Source of the DNA: Bradyrhizobium mercantei
GTDB taxonomy: Bacteria > Pseudomonadota > Alphaproteobacteria > Rhizobiales > Xanthobacteraceae
NCBI RefSeq assembly: GCF_001982635.1
Contig: NZ_MKFI01000004.1
Location: 53,595 to 117,594, forward strand
DNA: 64,000 nucleotides
Direction of reading: 5' to 3'
Below are positions 17,229 to 25,012 of this stretch, one piece after another (position 1 is the stretch's first letter; each line of letters opens with the position of its first letter). The notes under the pieces were generated by a model that saw only the letters and a list, made by a program, of their open reading frames with translations, made no database searches and was not told the DNA's origin. Made by a program: the position numbers and the translations under genes.

Positions 17229-17405
17229 TTAACTCCGCCTGGACTCGCTCATTGCCTTCTCGACTTCGGCAGCCAGTGCGCGGTAATGCGCAGCCAACCT
17301 GGCGAACAGATCTTTCTTGGTCTGATTGGTCGCCAGCTTACTGATCAGCTCGCACTCTTCCGCCTCGATACGAAGCTTCTCCAAGTGCGCTTGCATGTCC
17401 TTCAT
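17229..17405 (-). CDS. Small helical protein of a rhizobial family
   Basis: A 58-aa acidic/basic helical protein (MKDMQAHLEKLRIEAEECE, then ISKLATNQTKKDLFARLAAHYRALAAEVEKAM). ATG 17405 follows GGGAG by eight bases; a longer in-frame start at 17429 lacks such a site. The pattern (short, paired helices with a LFARLAAHYRALA segment) matches a family common in Bradyrhizobium with no assigned role. It lies 124 bp upstream of the 55-aa gene on the same strand. Confidence 0.7.
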   Translation of the reverse strand: MKDMQAHLEKLRIEAEECELISKLATNQTKKDLFARLAAHYRALAAEVEKAMSESRRS

Positions 17406-17743
17406 TGGATGAACTCCCAGGGAGATCACAGTGGATCATCACACATGGAACTCGCGGGGCAATAGTCTTCTGGAACTCCCTTCACCCACGCAGAACGATG
17501 GAAACACCTCTGAGCCGTAGTCAGGAACGTATTGCGTCCCATAGAAATCTATATGCACATAACGATGCATATGCCTCACCGGACATACCGAGAATGGGAC
17601 AAGCTACGGTACCCTGTTCCGGATCATGATCCACATGCGACGAGTTACTAGCCGACAGACAAGTTAACCTTCGGCGGGCAATTCATTATCGCGGACGTGA
17701 GCGATGCGCTATTGCAGCGCGGGGCAAAGGGACCGGGAATACT
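17406..17743. other. Intergenic region
   Basis: About 340 bp upstream of two divergent small transcription units. It is AT-richer than its surroundings, with an ATGCAC.TAACGATGCATATG stretch near 17551-17572. No gene, terminator or RNA was recognised. Confidence 0.4.
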
Positions 17744-18136
17744 TTGTTGCTTGTTTCGAAGATCAAGACGTTTGGAGTGGTTGCCGGCTGGCTTGCGCTG
17801 GCCTTCATCGCATTCGTCACGCTCTCCCCAATCCAGGACCGTCCGTCGTTCCTGCATCCGCAGGCCGAGCGCTTCACCGCGTTTGCCGTGATGGGCCTCG
17901 CTTTCGTGCTGGGGTACCCGCGGCGCACCGCCCTGATCGTGCTCTTTGTCGTGTTCAGCGCGTTCACGCTTGAAGCGATGCAATTGCTGACACCGGATCG
18001 CCATGGCCGGCTGCTCGACGCGGTCGTCAAGGTCGCGGGAGGGCTTGCCGGCATCGGCGCGGGTCACTTCTTGCTGCTGGTGCTGCGCAGCCAGTTCGGC
18101 CGATTGAGGTCGCGCGCGGAACAGTCCGCGCGTTGA
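17744..18136 (+). CDS. VanZ-like membrane protein
   Basis: A 130-aa protein with three or four hydrophobic segments (about 9-26, 47-56, 63-80 and 95-112). Sequences such as FVTLSPIQDRPSFLHPQAERFTAF and FSAFTLEAMQLLTPDRHGRLLDAVVKVAGG match the VanZ-like family, including the acidic LEAMQ and HGR..D motifs. The start is weakly supported: TTG 17744 is used, because no ATG lies in frame ahead of the first helix. VanZ-like proteins are linked to lipid or glycopeptide phenotypes elsewhere; in this context the role is unknown. Confidence 0.7.
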   Translation: MLLVSKIKTFGVVAGWLALAFIAFVTLSPIQDRPSFLHPQAERFTAFAVMGLAFVLGYPRRTALIVLFVVFSAFTLEAMQLLTPDRHGRLLDAVVKVAGGLAGIGAGHFLLLVLRSQFGRLRSRAEQSAR

Positions 18137-18185
18137 GGCGGCGCGATGTACTTGAACCGGATCGGTTAGTCCACGTATCAGCTTT

Positions 18186-18305
18186 ACCTCTCCCCAGCGG
18201 GGAGAGTCGATTTGCGCAGCAAATCGGGTGAGGGGCCGCAGCGCTAACGAGAGACCGTAATCCCTCACCCGGCGCTACGCGCCGACCTCTCCCAAGGGAG
18301 AGGTG
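18186..18305. repeat. Intergenic palindromic repeat (about 120 bp)
   Basis: The region is bounded by ACCTCTCC (left) and GGAGAGGT (right) and built from nested hairpins: CTCTCCCCAGCGGGGAGAG at the left, CGATTTGCGCAGCAAATCG, the pair GTGAGGG / CCCTCAC around the centre, GGCGCTACGCGCC, and CTCTCCCAAGGGAGAG at the right. Elements with this look are frequent between genes in Bradyrhizobium. It sits between the convergent ends of the VanZ-like gene and the 77-aa gene. Confidence 0.75.
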
Positions 18306-18335
18306 AAGCACCGCCATTCCGGTTCCTATCACGCG

Positions 18336-18569
18336 TTAATCGCGCTTCGGCGCTTCCGCGGACTTTGTGCCCTCTTGCGCCATGCATTGCTGAAAGAAGT
18401 GCAGCCGGTCGCCATTCATCGGCGCGGCGCCCGGTCGCTTGTACGGATAGACCATGTAGGCCGCGCGCAGGCACCGCTTCGCCGTCTCGGCATCGGGTGC
18501 GGCGATGGCGGCACCCGACGACAGCAGGAGCGCCAGCACGGCGCTGAGCCGAATGGGCGCCCCGCTCAC
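18336..18569 (-). CDS. Small secreted hypothetical protein
   Basis: A 77-aa protein with a signal peptide (about 1-22, RLSAVLALLLSSGAAIAA) and a short mature part with two cysteines (RCLRAAYMVYP and FFQQCMAQEG), possibly forming a disulfide. GTG 18569 overlaps the stop of the upstream gene by 4 bp (GTGA) with GAG six bases ahead; an ATG at 18581 in the same frame is also possible. It is clearly the second gene of a two-gene unit. Function unknown. Confidence 0.7.
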   Translation of the reverse strand: MSGAPIRLSAVLALLLSSGAAIAAPDAETAKRCLRAAYMVYPYKRPGAAPMNGDRLHFFQQCMAQEGTKSAEAPKRD

Positions 18570-19714
18570 AGCTTCTCGCATTCCGAGTAGAACACGCCAT
18601 TGGCGGCCGCCAGCCGCTGCAGGCAATGCCGCCTGTCGGTCACCGCGCCCTCGACGGTGAAATCATAGGCCTGCGCCTTCAGGATCAATGCGTAGCGTCC
18701 CGGCGACAACGGCGCATCGTCGCGCGGCAGGACCTCGAACATCTGCGGATCCTCGGCGAGCGGCGCGGCGCGGAACGGGATCGAGATGTTGCGGATCACC
18801 CAGGTGTCGTCGCCCGGCGAGACCACCGGCTTGCCGGTCGCGTCGAACGTGGTCTGCTGCGTCACCCGCGCGATCAGGCGTACATCGATCGGGTCGGATG
18901 CGCCGCCGGCGCCTTCGCGCCGGAACACGATGAAGTGCAGATGTCCGTCAGGCAGCGTGGTCTCGCTCGGCTTGGTGATCGCCGCCGAGATCGCCACGCG
19001 CGGGTCCGGCGCCCGCCCCTGGATCAGTTGCAGCTCGTAGAGCTTGCCGCCGCTCTCGGCGTAGACGCCGTAGGCGGTCGGCAACGGCCGCCTCGGCGCC
19101 GGCGGCGCGGCGGGCATGGCCGGCGCCGGGACGGCGGCGACCACCGCCGGCCTCTGCGGTTGGGCTGGCGCCGGCGCGAGCGTGCCGGCGATCATCGCGC
19201 GCGCCGCGGCGAGTGACACACCGCGTTGCTGCAACAGGACGACGGCTGCGATCAGCCCAAACAGAGCCAGCATCGCAACGTAACGCAGCGGCGCCGACGA
19301 CGACCACAGCGGACGGCGCGGCGGCACCGCCGGCGCGAGCGTCGTGACGAATGCCTCCTCGACATCGATCCGGGAAGGCCCCTCGATCCTGCGCGCAGCG
19401 CCCGCCGCCTCCAGGAAAGCGGGCAGCGCCCGCGCCGGCGGCACGGCGAATTTTTCGAACCGATTGTCGCGGGTGTGCGCTTCGACGCCTTCGATCGCCG
19501 CTTCCAGCGCCTGCATCAGACGCTGTTTTTCCGCGGGATCCTCGTGCGCGAGCTGCTGCAGCTTCTGCCGCGCGAGCTCGTAGACCGCGCTGCGCAGCTG
19601 CTGCGGGTCGGAACTCACGGAGTCGATGGTCCGCGCCAGCACCAGCGCGAACTCCACCTCGGGGTGCGCGGGGCCGATGTCCCTGACCGTCCTCTGGGCC
19701 GGCGTCGACGTCAT
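18566..19714 (-). CDS. Single-pass membrane protein of unknown function
   Basis: A 382-aa protein. The cytoplasmic N-terminal part (about 1-140) is helical and includes a segment with LARTIDSVSSDPQQLRSAVYELARQKL. One membrane helix follows at about 146-163, then an Ala/Pro-rich linker (about 180-215) and a C-terminal domain with beta-rich sequence (ELQLIQGRAPDPRVAIS and WVIRNISIPFRAAPL) and a Cys pair near the end. The likely topology puts the C-terminal domain in the periplasm. It overlaps the downstream secreted protein gene by 4 bp. I do not recognise a family. Confidence 0.75.
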   Translation of the reverse strand: MTSTPAQRTVRDIGPAHPEVEFALVLARTIDSVSSDPQQLRSAVYELARQKLQQLAHEDPAEKQRLMQALEAAIEGVEAHTRDNRFEKFAVPPARALPAFLEAAGAARRIEGPSRIDVEEAFVTTLAPAVPPRRPLWSSSAPLRYVAMLALFGLIAAVVLLQQRGVSLAAARAMIAGTLAPAPAQPQRPAVVAAVPAPAMPAAPPAPRRPLPTAYGVYAESGGKLYELQLIQGRAPDPRVAISAAITKPSETTLPDGHLHFIVFRREGAGGASDPIDVRLIARVTQQTTFDATGKPVVSPGDDTWVIRNISIPFRAAPLAEDPQMFEVLPRDDAPLSPGRYALILKAQAYDFTVEGAVTDRRHCLQRLAAANGVFYSECEKL

Positions 19715-19737
19715 AAATGTTAGTCTGGTTTGCCCAT

Positions 19738-19774
19738 AATGTTACAACATTGTAGGTGGCTTCTACTGTTAACA
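19738..19774. promoter_or_regulatory. Two dyads in a divergent promoter region
   Basis: AATGTT-AC-AACATT (19738-19751) and the perfect palindrome TGTTAACA (19767-19774) lie between the divergent genes starting at 19714 (minus) and 19841 (plus). The placement suits operator sites; no bound protein can be named. Confidence 0.4.
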
Positions 19775-19840
19775 CAAATGACAAAGCCCGCAGATGACGC
19801 CGCGGTCTGACGTTACCAATCCGAGCAGCAGCAGGGTTCA

Positions 19841-21406
19841 TTGAGCCGTTCTTTGCAGATCCTGGACGACTGGTTCTTCGCGCCGAAGCGGGATCGCCGA
19901 TCCTGGCCGGACCTCGTGCTGCTTGCGGGGTGGATCGCGCTGGCGGGCTTCCAGATCGCCCGTCACGTGATGTGGCGCGACGAGGTCCGCGCGCTCACCA
20001 TTGCGCTGAACGGCGACGATCTGTTCGCCATGCTGAAGGGGCTGCATGGCGAGGGCCACCCTGCCCTTTGGTACCTGCTGCTGCGCGGCGCCCATGCGGT
20101 GTTCGGCCGGGTCGAGGTGCTGCCCGCGGTTGCCTTCGTGGTCGGGCTCCTCACGGCCGCATTGCTGATCTTCCGCTCGCCGTTCCCGCGGCCGCTGGTC
20201 CTGCTGCTGATCACGAGCCACGCGCTGCTCTTCGAATATGTCGTGATGGCCCGGAATTACGGTATCTCGGCCCTGTTCCTGTTCGCCATCGCGGCCTGCT
20301 ATGCGGCCCATCGCGACCGCGGCGTCCTGCTCGGCGCGCTGTTGTTCCTGCTCGCCAACACCAATGTGGTCGGTGCGATCATGGCCGGCGCGTTCCTGCT
20401 GTTCTGGCTGCTCGACCTGCTCGAGGCCCAACGCGCGACCCAACCCGGCTGGCGCTGGTCGCCGCAACTGACCAATTTCGCGATCAATGCCATCATTGCG
20501 ACAATCGGCGTCGCGATCTGTGCGGTGACGATGCTGCCGACCTATAACGACGCGGCGGCCCGGGACTGGTCGCACGCTTCACCGCTGGCGGCTGCAATCC
20601 TTTCGCTGGTGAACCCCGGCGCGACGTCGCTGGGGGCGCTGTTTGCCAATCTGCTGCCGGGGATTGCGGGTTCGGTGCTGTTGTTCGGCGCGACGCTCGG
20701 GCTGTTGCTGCGGCCTCCCGCCTTCCTCGCCGCCCTCGCCGCGCTGCTGCTGACATCGCTGTTCTTCGCCGTCGCCGCCAACGGCGCCTACCGCCACGCC
20801 GCGGTCTGGCTGTGTTTCCTGATCACGCTGTACTGGATCGGCTGGAGCCGGATCACCGCGCCATCCGCCTCGCCGTTGGCGGCGATCGGACGCGTGTCGC
20901 TCCTGCTGGTGCTCGCGATCCAGAGCGCGGCAGGCGTCAACGATCTGCGCAACGCCGTGACCGGCGTTGTCGCGAGCCGCAGCGCCGATCTCGGCCGCCT
21001 GATCGCCTCACGTGCCGATCTCACCAACGCGGTCATCCTCAGCGAGCCGGAATGGCTGGTCGAGGCGCTGCCCTACTACGTCAAGAACCCGCTCTATCTC
21101 GCCCGCGACCACAAATTCGGCAGCGTCGTGATCTTCACGCGCAAGGGCCGGATGGACGGCGATCTCGGCGAGACGCTGCGGCTGGCACGCGAGCTCCGCG
21201 AGACATCAGGCGCCCCCGTCATCATCCTGCTGGCCTATCGGCTCGACGAGATCACGCCCGGCCAGATCTACGACCAAGGCAAGGACTGGCGGACGTTCCG
21301 TGCCTCGGCCGCAGAGATCCGCGATTTCCGCGAAGCGACCACGATGATCCGCCGCTTCGATCCCGCCAAGACCGACGAGAGTTTCGACGTCTACCTCCTC
21401 AAATAG
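19841..21406 (+). CDS. GT-C-like integral membrane glycosyltransferase (putative)
   Basis: A 521-aa protein with about ten hydrophobic segments in the first 370 residues and a soluble C-terminal domain (about 385-521). MWRDEVRALTIAL near 43-56 places an acidic pair in the first extracytoplasmic loop, where GT-C enzymes that use polyprenyl-phosphate sugars (ArnT, PMT) carry catalytic acids, followed by GEGHPALWYLLLR, also typical. The TTG start has AGGG upstream. It lies 36 bp ahead of the UbiA-type gene, so both are probably co-transcribed: UbiA could make the lipid-linked donor and this enzyme could use it. The acceptor is unknown. Confidence 0.65.
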   Translation: MSRSLQILDDWFFAPKRDRRSWPDLVLLAGWIALAGFQIARHVMWRDEVRALTIALNGDDLFAMLKGLHGEGHPALWYLLLRGAHAVFGRVEVLPAVAFVVGLLTAALLIFRSPFPRPLVLLLITSHALLFEYVVMARNYGISALFLFAIAACYAAHRDRGVLLGALLFLLANTNVVGAIMAGAFLLFWLLDLLEAQRATQPGWRWSPQLTNFAINAIIATIGVAICAVTMLPTYNDAAARDWSHASPLAAAILSLVNPGATSLGALFANLLPGIAGSVLLFGATLGLLLRPPAFLAALAALLLTSLFFAVAANGAYRHAAVWLCFLITLYWIGWSRITAPSASPLAAIGRVSLLLVLAIQSAAGVNDLRNAVTGVVASRSADLGRLIASRADLTNAVILSEPEWLVEALPYYVKNPLYLARDHKFGSVVIFTRKGRMDGDLGETLRLARELRETSGAPVIILLAYRLDEITPGQIYDQGKDWRTFRASAAEIRDFREATTMIRRFDPAKTDESFDVYLLK

Positions 21407-21442
21407 GCGATCGATCGAGGACGACAGGAAAGGACCCGCGCG

Positions 21443-22429
21443 ATGGCGCTGATGGACAGCAAGCTCGACACCCGCAAGCTGCCGGCCGCGGGCATCCGGC
21501 AATACCTTGCCATCCTGCGGCTCGATCACAGCACCAAGCACATCTTCATCATTCCCGGGATCATTCTCGCCTGGCTGTTGCGCGGCGCGCGAGGCGATGA
21601 TCTCGCCGTCTCCGTCACGCTCGGCCTTGCGGCCGCGATCTGCATCGCGTCGGCCAACTACGTGATCAACGAATGGTTCGACCGCGAGTTCGACCGGCAT
21701 CACCCGACCAAGTCGCAGCGCTCCGCGGTGCAAAGCGTGATGGACGGCAAGATCATCGGACTCGAATGGCTGCTGCTGATCGCGATTGGGCTTATCTGCG
21801 CGGCTGCGAGCAGCCGTCTGATGCTGTTCGCGGCCGGCGTCTTCGCCTTGCAGGGCATCGTCTATAATGTCCCGCCGCTGCGCAGCAAGGACAAGGCCTA
21901 TTTCGACGTCATCTCGGAGTCCGTCAACAATCCGCTGCGGCTGTTGATCGGCTGGGCGATGATCGACCCGACCTCGCTGCCGCCGGGCTCGGTGATCCTG
22001 TGCTACTGGTTCGGCGGCGCGTTCCTGATGGCCGCCAAGCGGCTGTCGGAGTACCGCGAGATCGCCGCCTCCCATGGCAGGGAGCTATTGGCACGCTACC
22101 GCGCAAGCTTCGCCCATTACACCGAAGTGTCGCTGACCGCTTCCTGCCTCAGCTATTCGCTGTTCTCGGTGTTCTTTTTGTCGGTGTTCCTTGTGAAGTA
22201 CCGCATCGAGTACATCCTCGCGATGCCGCTGGTGGTGATGCTGTTCACGGCCTATTTCTCGATGTCGACGTCGCCGGGCTCGTCGGCGCAGAAGCCCGAG
22301 AAGCTCTATGGCGAGCGCGGCCTGGTGCTGATCGTGCTGGCGCTGGTCGCCGTCTTCCTCGTGGCGAGCTTCGTCGACATGCCGTTCCTCGCGCGGCTCG
22401 CGGAGCAGCACTACATCACGCTGGAATGA
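21443..22429 (+). CDS. UbiA-family prenyltransferase, decaprenyl-phosphate phosphoribosyltransferase-like
   Basis: A 328-aa protein with about eight membrane helices. The first Asp-rich motif NEWFDREFDRHHPTKSQR (about 75-92) has the D-x3-D spacing and the HPTK signature of decaprenyl-phosphate phosphoribose synthases (mycobacterial Rv3806c type and NoeC of Azorhizobium), not of quinone or heme prenyltransferases. A second motif, AYFDVISESVNNPLR, follows at about 153-167. The predicted reaction joins phosphoribosyl pyrophosphate to polyprenyl phosphate, the first step toward lipid-linked arabinose or ribose. The other enzymes of that route (DprE1/DprE2-like) are not in this window. Confidence 0.75.
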   Translation: MALMDSKLDTRKLPAAGIRQYLAILRLDHSTKHIFIIPGIILAWLLRGARGDDLAVSVTLGLAAAICIASANYVINEWFDREFDRHHPTKSQRSAVQSVMDGKIIGLEWLLLIAIGLICAAASSRLMLFAAGVFALQGIVYNVPPLRSKDKAYFDVISESVNNPLRLLIGWAMIDPTSLPPGSVILCYWFGGAFLMAAKRLSEYREIAASHGRELLARYRASFAHYTEVSLTASCLSYSLFSVFFLSVFLVKYRIEYILAMPLVVMLFTAYFSMSTSPGSSAQKPEKLYGERGLVLIVLALVAVFLVASFVDMPFLARLAEQHYITLE

Positions 22430-22449
22430 GGCCGTCGGGATTGTTATTT

Positions 22450-22498
22450 GAGCATGATCTTGTCGGAAAACCGCTTCGCACTTTTCCGGATCATGCTC
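22450..22498. repeat. RIME-like intergenic palindrome, copy 3
   Basis: The sequence GAGCATGATCTTGTCGG, AAAACCGCTTCGCAC, TTTTCCGGATCATGCTC forms a hairpin with long complementary arms. It nearly matches 15204-15250 and resembles 6040-6088. It lies between the convergent ends of the UbiA gene and galE, reaching the galE stop, and may serve as terminator for both. Confidence 0.8.
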
Positions 22499-23492
22499 AT
22501 CGCCGGCGCGGATGCGCCTTCTGGTGCCACGCCCAGGCCGAGCGAATGATGTGGCCGAGGTCCGATCGCCTCGCCTTGAAGCCGAGGCCGCTCTCCGATT
22601 TGGAGGGATCGGCGACCAGGATCGGCGGATCCCCGGCCCGGCGTTCGCGCACCACGCTCGGCACCGCCTCGCCGGTCTCGGCGCGGATCGCGTCGAGCAC
22701 CTCGCGCACCGAATAGCCGGTGCCGGTGCCGAGGTTGAACACGCCGCCGGCGTCGCCCTTCAGCAGCAGTTCGAGCGCAGCGATATGCGCCGCGGCGAGA
22801 TCGTCGACATGGATGTAGTCGCGCACCGCGGTGCCGTCAGGCGTGTCGTAATCCTCGCCGAAGATCGCAAAGTCCGGCACGTGCCCGAGCAGCGCCATCA
22901 GCGCGCGCGGGATCAGATGCGTCTCGGGATCGCGCAGCTCGCCGATGCTGCCGGAGGCATCGGCGCCGCAGGCGTTGAAGTAGCGCAGGCAGACCGAGTT
23001 GAACCGATAGGCCGCGCGGTAATCGGCCAGGATCTGCTCGATCATGAATTTGGAGCGGCCGTAGGGATTGACGGTCGGGCCTGCGGCACTCTCCGGAATT
23101 GGATCGCGCCCGGCATTGCCATAGACGGCACCGGTCGAGGAAAACACCAGGCGGTCGCAGCCCGCCTCGCGCATGCCGCGCAGCAGGCCGAGCGTGCCGG
23201 CGACGTTGTTGGAGAAGTATTTCTGCGGATCCGCGACGGATTCGCCGACCGCGCTGAACGCGGCGAAATGCATCACGGCGAGCGCCTTGTGCTCGCGGAT
23301 GGTGGCGGCGATCTTGTCGTGATCGGCGATGTCGCCGAGTACCAGCGGTCCCCATTGCACGAAATTGCGATGGCCGGTGGACAGATTGTCATAGACGACC
23401 GGAACGAACCCCGCCTCGGCAACCGCCTTGGCGCAATGGGATCCGATATACCCCGCGCCGCCCGTGATGAGAATCGAACCCCTGCTCGTCAT
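22497..23492 (-). CDS. galE: UDP-glucose 4-epimerase
   Basis: A 331-aa extended SDR enzyme interconverting UDP-glucose and UDP-galactose, giving galactose for surface polysaccharides. The NAD-binding motif GGAGYIGSH is at the N-terminus; the catalytic Ser/Thr is in FSSTGAVYGN and the YxxxK pair in NPYGRSKFM. GalE-type signatures NVAGTLGLL, YFNACGAD and DYIHVDDLA are present. ATG 23492 (MTSRGSILITGG) is preferred over a GTG-type extension at 23519, since the Rossmann strand begins right after it. Single gene, convergent with the UbiA gene. Confidence 0.93.
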   Translation of the reverse strand: MTSRGSILITGGAGYIGSHCAKAVAEAGFVPVVYDNLSTGHRNFVQWGPLVLGDIADHDKIAATIREHKALAVMHFAAFSAVGESVADPQKYFSNNVAGTLGLLRGMREAGCDRLVFSSTGAVYGNAGRDPIPESAAGPTVNPYGRSKFMIEQILADYRAAYRFNSVCLRYFNACGADASGSIGELRDPETHLIPRALMALLGHVPDFAIFGEDYDTPDGTAVRDYIHVDDLAAAHIAALELLLKGDAGGVFNLGTGTGYSVREVLDAIRAETGEAVPSVVRERRAGDPPILVADPSKSESGLGFKARRSDLGHIIRSAWAWHQKAHPRRR

Positions 23493-23631
23493 TGAAAAGG
23501 TCGTCCCTGCGCGGACCAATCCTGCGCATCAACAGGCGCAGTGATCGCATGGGTACGACATTCCGTCTGGCGTGGCAAAACGGCGATGCGAATAGCGTTA
23601 AGACCGCACGGATTTGCCGCCGGTGGAACCG

Positions 23632-23889
23632 TTAACGCGACCCCAGCGGAACGTTGCTCTGTTGCCCGACCGGCGGCCCGTATCGTGACGGCCTCCCATT
23701 CGGGTAAGCCGGCGTTGCCGGCGGCACCGGCCGGGTCGCCTGCGGCCGCGACGTCGGAACGCCGCCGCCCGGTCCGTCGATCGAATAGCGGGTCGCGCCC
23801 TGCGTGGTCTGCCCGGTGCCCTGCGCGAGCGCGGGAGCAACTGTGGCAACGACCAGCGTCGCGGTTGTGACAAGGCCGGCCAGCTTCAT
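23632..23889 (-). CDS. Small secreted proline/glycine-rich protein
   Basis: An 85-aa protein with a signal peptide (MKLAGLVTTATLVVATVAPALAQ cleaved near residue 23) and a mature part rich in Gly, Pro, Ser, Thr and Gln, with no cysteines. The low-complexity mature chain looks disordered. ATG 23889 is the start that gives a normal signal peptide; the frame is open to 23922. Function unknown. Confidence 0.65.
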   Translation of the reverse strand: MKLAGLVTTATLVVATVAPALAQGTGQTTQGATRYSIDGPGGGVPTSRPQATRPVPPATPAYPNGRPSRYGPPVGQQSNVPLGSR

Positions 23890-23987
23890 CTCGATGCCCT
23901 CGATAAGTCGGATCGGAGTCAACCGGTCAGGCGTCCGATCGTTCCGCCGACCGTCGCAGCCTTCGCGATCATCGGCCTTCCTCGAAC

Positions 23988-24022
23988 GAAAAGTGGCGCG
24001 GCGAAATGTCTCGCCGCGCCAC
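23988..24022 (-). terminator. Rho-independent terminator after the cysteine peptidase gene
   Basis: A perfect 12-bp stem (23993-24004 GTGGCGCGGCGA with 24011-24022) has a 6-nt loop and, on the minus strand, is followed by TTTTCG. It lies 32 bp after the stop of the peptidase gene. Confidence 0.75.
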
Positions 24023-24053
24023 GTTCGATCGATGGAGCTCTAGCCTTGAGAAG

Positions 24054-24683
24054 TCAGGCGCCGACCTGCGCGACGGCGGCCCAGTGATCGGGATTTGCCG
24101 GGGTCTGCATCCGGACCCAGCGATAGCGCGCCTGCGACCAGCTGCGGATCTGCGCGTTCAGATTGTCGAGTACGATGTCGCCGCCCTGGGCGCGGACCAC
24201 CAGCACGAGATGATGCTCGCCCCAGGACGTCACCACCTCGCTCAGCAGCAGATTGCGCATCGGCCAGCCGCGCGCCAAGAGTTCATGGCGCTTGCTGACC
24301 GCATAGTCGTTGCAATCGCCGCGCGCCGGATTGATCAGCCATTCCTCGCCGGCCAGGCCGCGTTCGTTTCGCTGCGGCGCGATGCTGCGATTGACCGAAG
24401 CGTTGACCTCGATCAGGTCGGCGATGCGCTGCTTGGTCAGACGCGTCGCGCCGCCGCGGAACACCATGCGGGCGCGGGGCTTCGGCTTGCATTCATCGGC
24501 ATAGCGCATGCAGAACATGGTGTAGGCCATCGGCGCCAGCGTCGGCTCGCTGAAGCGTATCTTCTCGACCACGCCGCGCAGCGGCAGCGGGAAGCCGATC
24601 ATTCCAGCCTGGGTGTCCCGCGCGCTGGTCCCGAGCGCGACGATGGCCAGCAGCAAGGCCATCACTCTCTTGACGTTGTACAT
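24054..24683 (-). CDS. Bacterial transglutaminase-like cysteine peptidase (BTLCP)
   Basis: A 209-aa secreted protein with a signal peptide (about 1-26). The catalytic Cys is in RGDCNDYAVSK, the His in WGEHHLVLVV and the Asp in DIVLDNL, the C-H-D order of the transglutaminase-like cysteine peptidase family. In other bacteria such enzymes (LapG) cleave large surface adhesins that are type I secreted. GGGGAG seven bases ahead of ATG 24683 supports the start. The RTX genes 30 kb away make a link possible but unproven; no LapD-like partner is visible. Confidence 0.85.
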   Translation of the reverse strand: MYNVKRVMALLLAIVALGTSARDTQAGMIGFPLPLRGVVEKIRFSEPTLAPMAYTMFCMRYADECKPKPRARMVFRGGATRLTKQRIADLIEVNASVNRSIAPQRNERGLAGEEWLINPARGDCNDYAVSKRHELLARGWPMRNLLLSEVVTSWGEHHLVLVVRAQGGDIVLDNLNAQIRSWSQARYRWVRMQTPANPDHWAAVAQVGA

Positions 24684-25012
24684 TGTTCACTCCCCACCGT
24701 GACGGGAAGCATGTACGGGAAATGTCTTGAGCTTAGGCTCAAGCGCGCGGCGGCATTTGCCTCAAATGCCCTGACGCGCGCTTGCAGTCCGTTAACCAAG
24801 CAAGGTTCCCGTGCCGGCAAGCCTTTCGGCTGCGGAGTGATAACGCGCGTGCCGGCTAACGGATCGCAGCGTTATCGGTATTTTCGGGAGCCTTTTGCCG
24901 CGGCTTCGGCGGATGCGGCCGTCGGGCGCAGGATCGGTTGCGGCGCAGGATTTCTCGTTCCCATGCAAGCATGGTTAGCCTGACGTGAAGCAGCCGGCCG
25001 GCTTTGTTAATG
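24684..25012. other. Intergenic region with long hairpins
   Basis: In this 329-bp gap, CTTGAGC-TTAG-GCTCAAG (24726-24743) is followed by a two-step hairpin: outer arms 24742-24749/24775-24782 (AGCGCGCG) and inner arms GGCATTTG 24752-24759/24763-24770. The two structures overlap by two bases and may exclude each other. They lie upstream of the peptidase gene and could act in its leader. The remainder, up to the ParA stop, holds nothing recognised. Confidence 0.5.
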
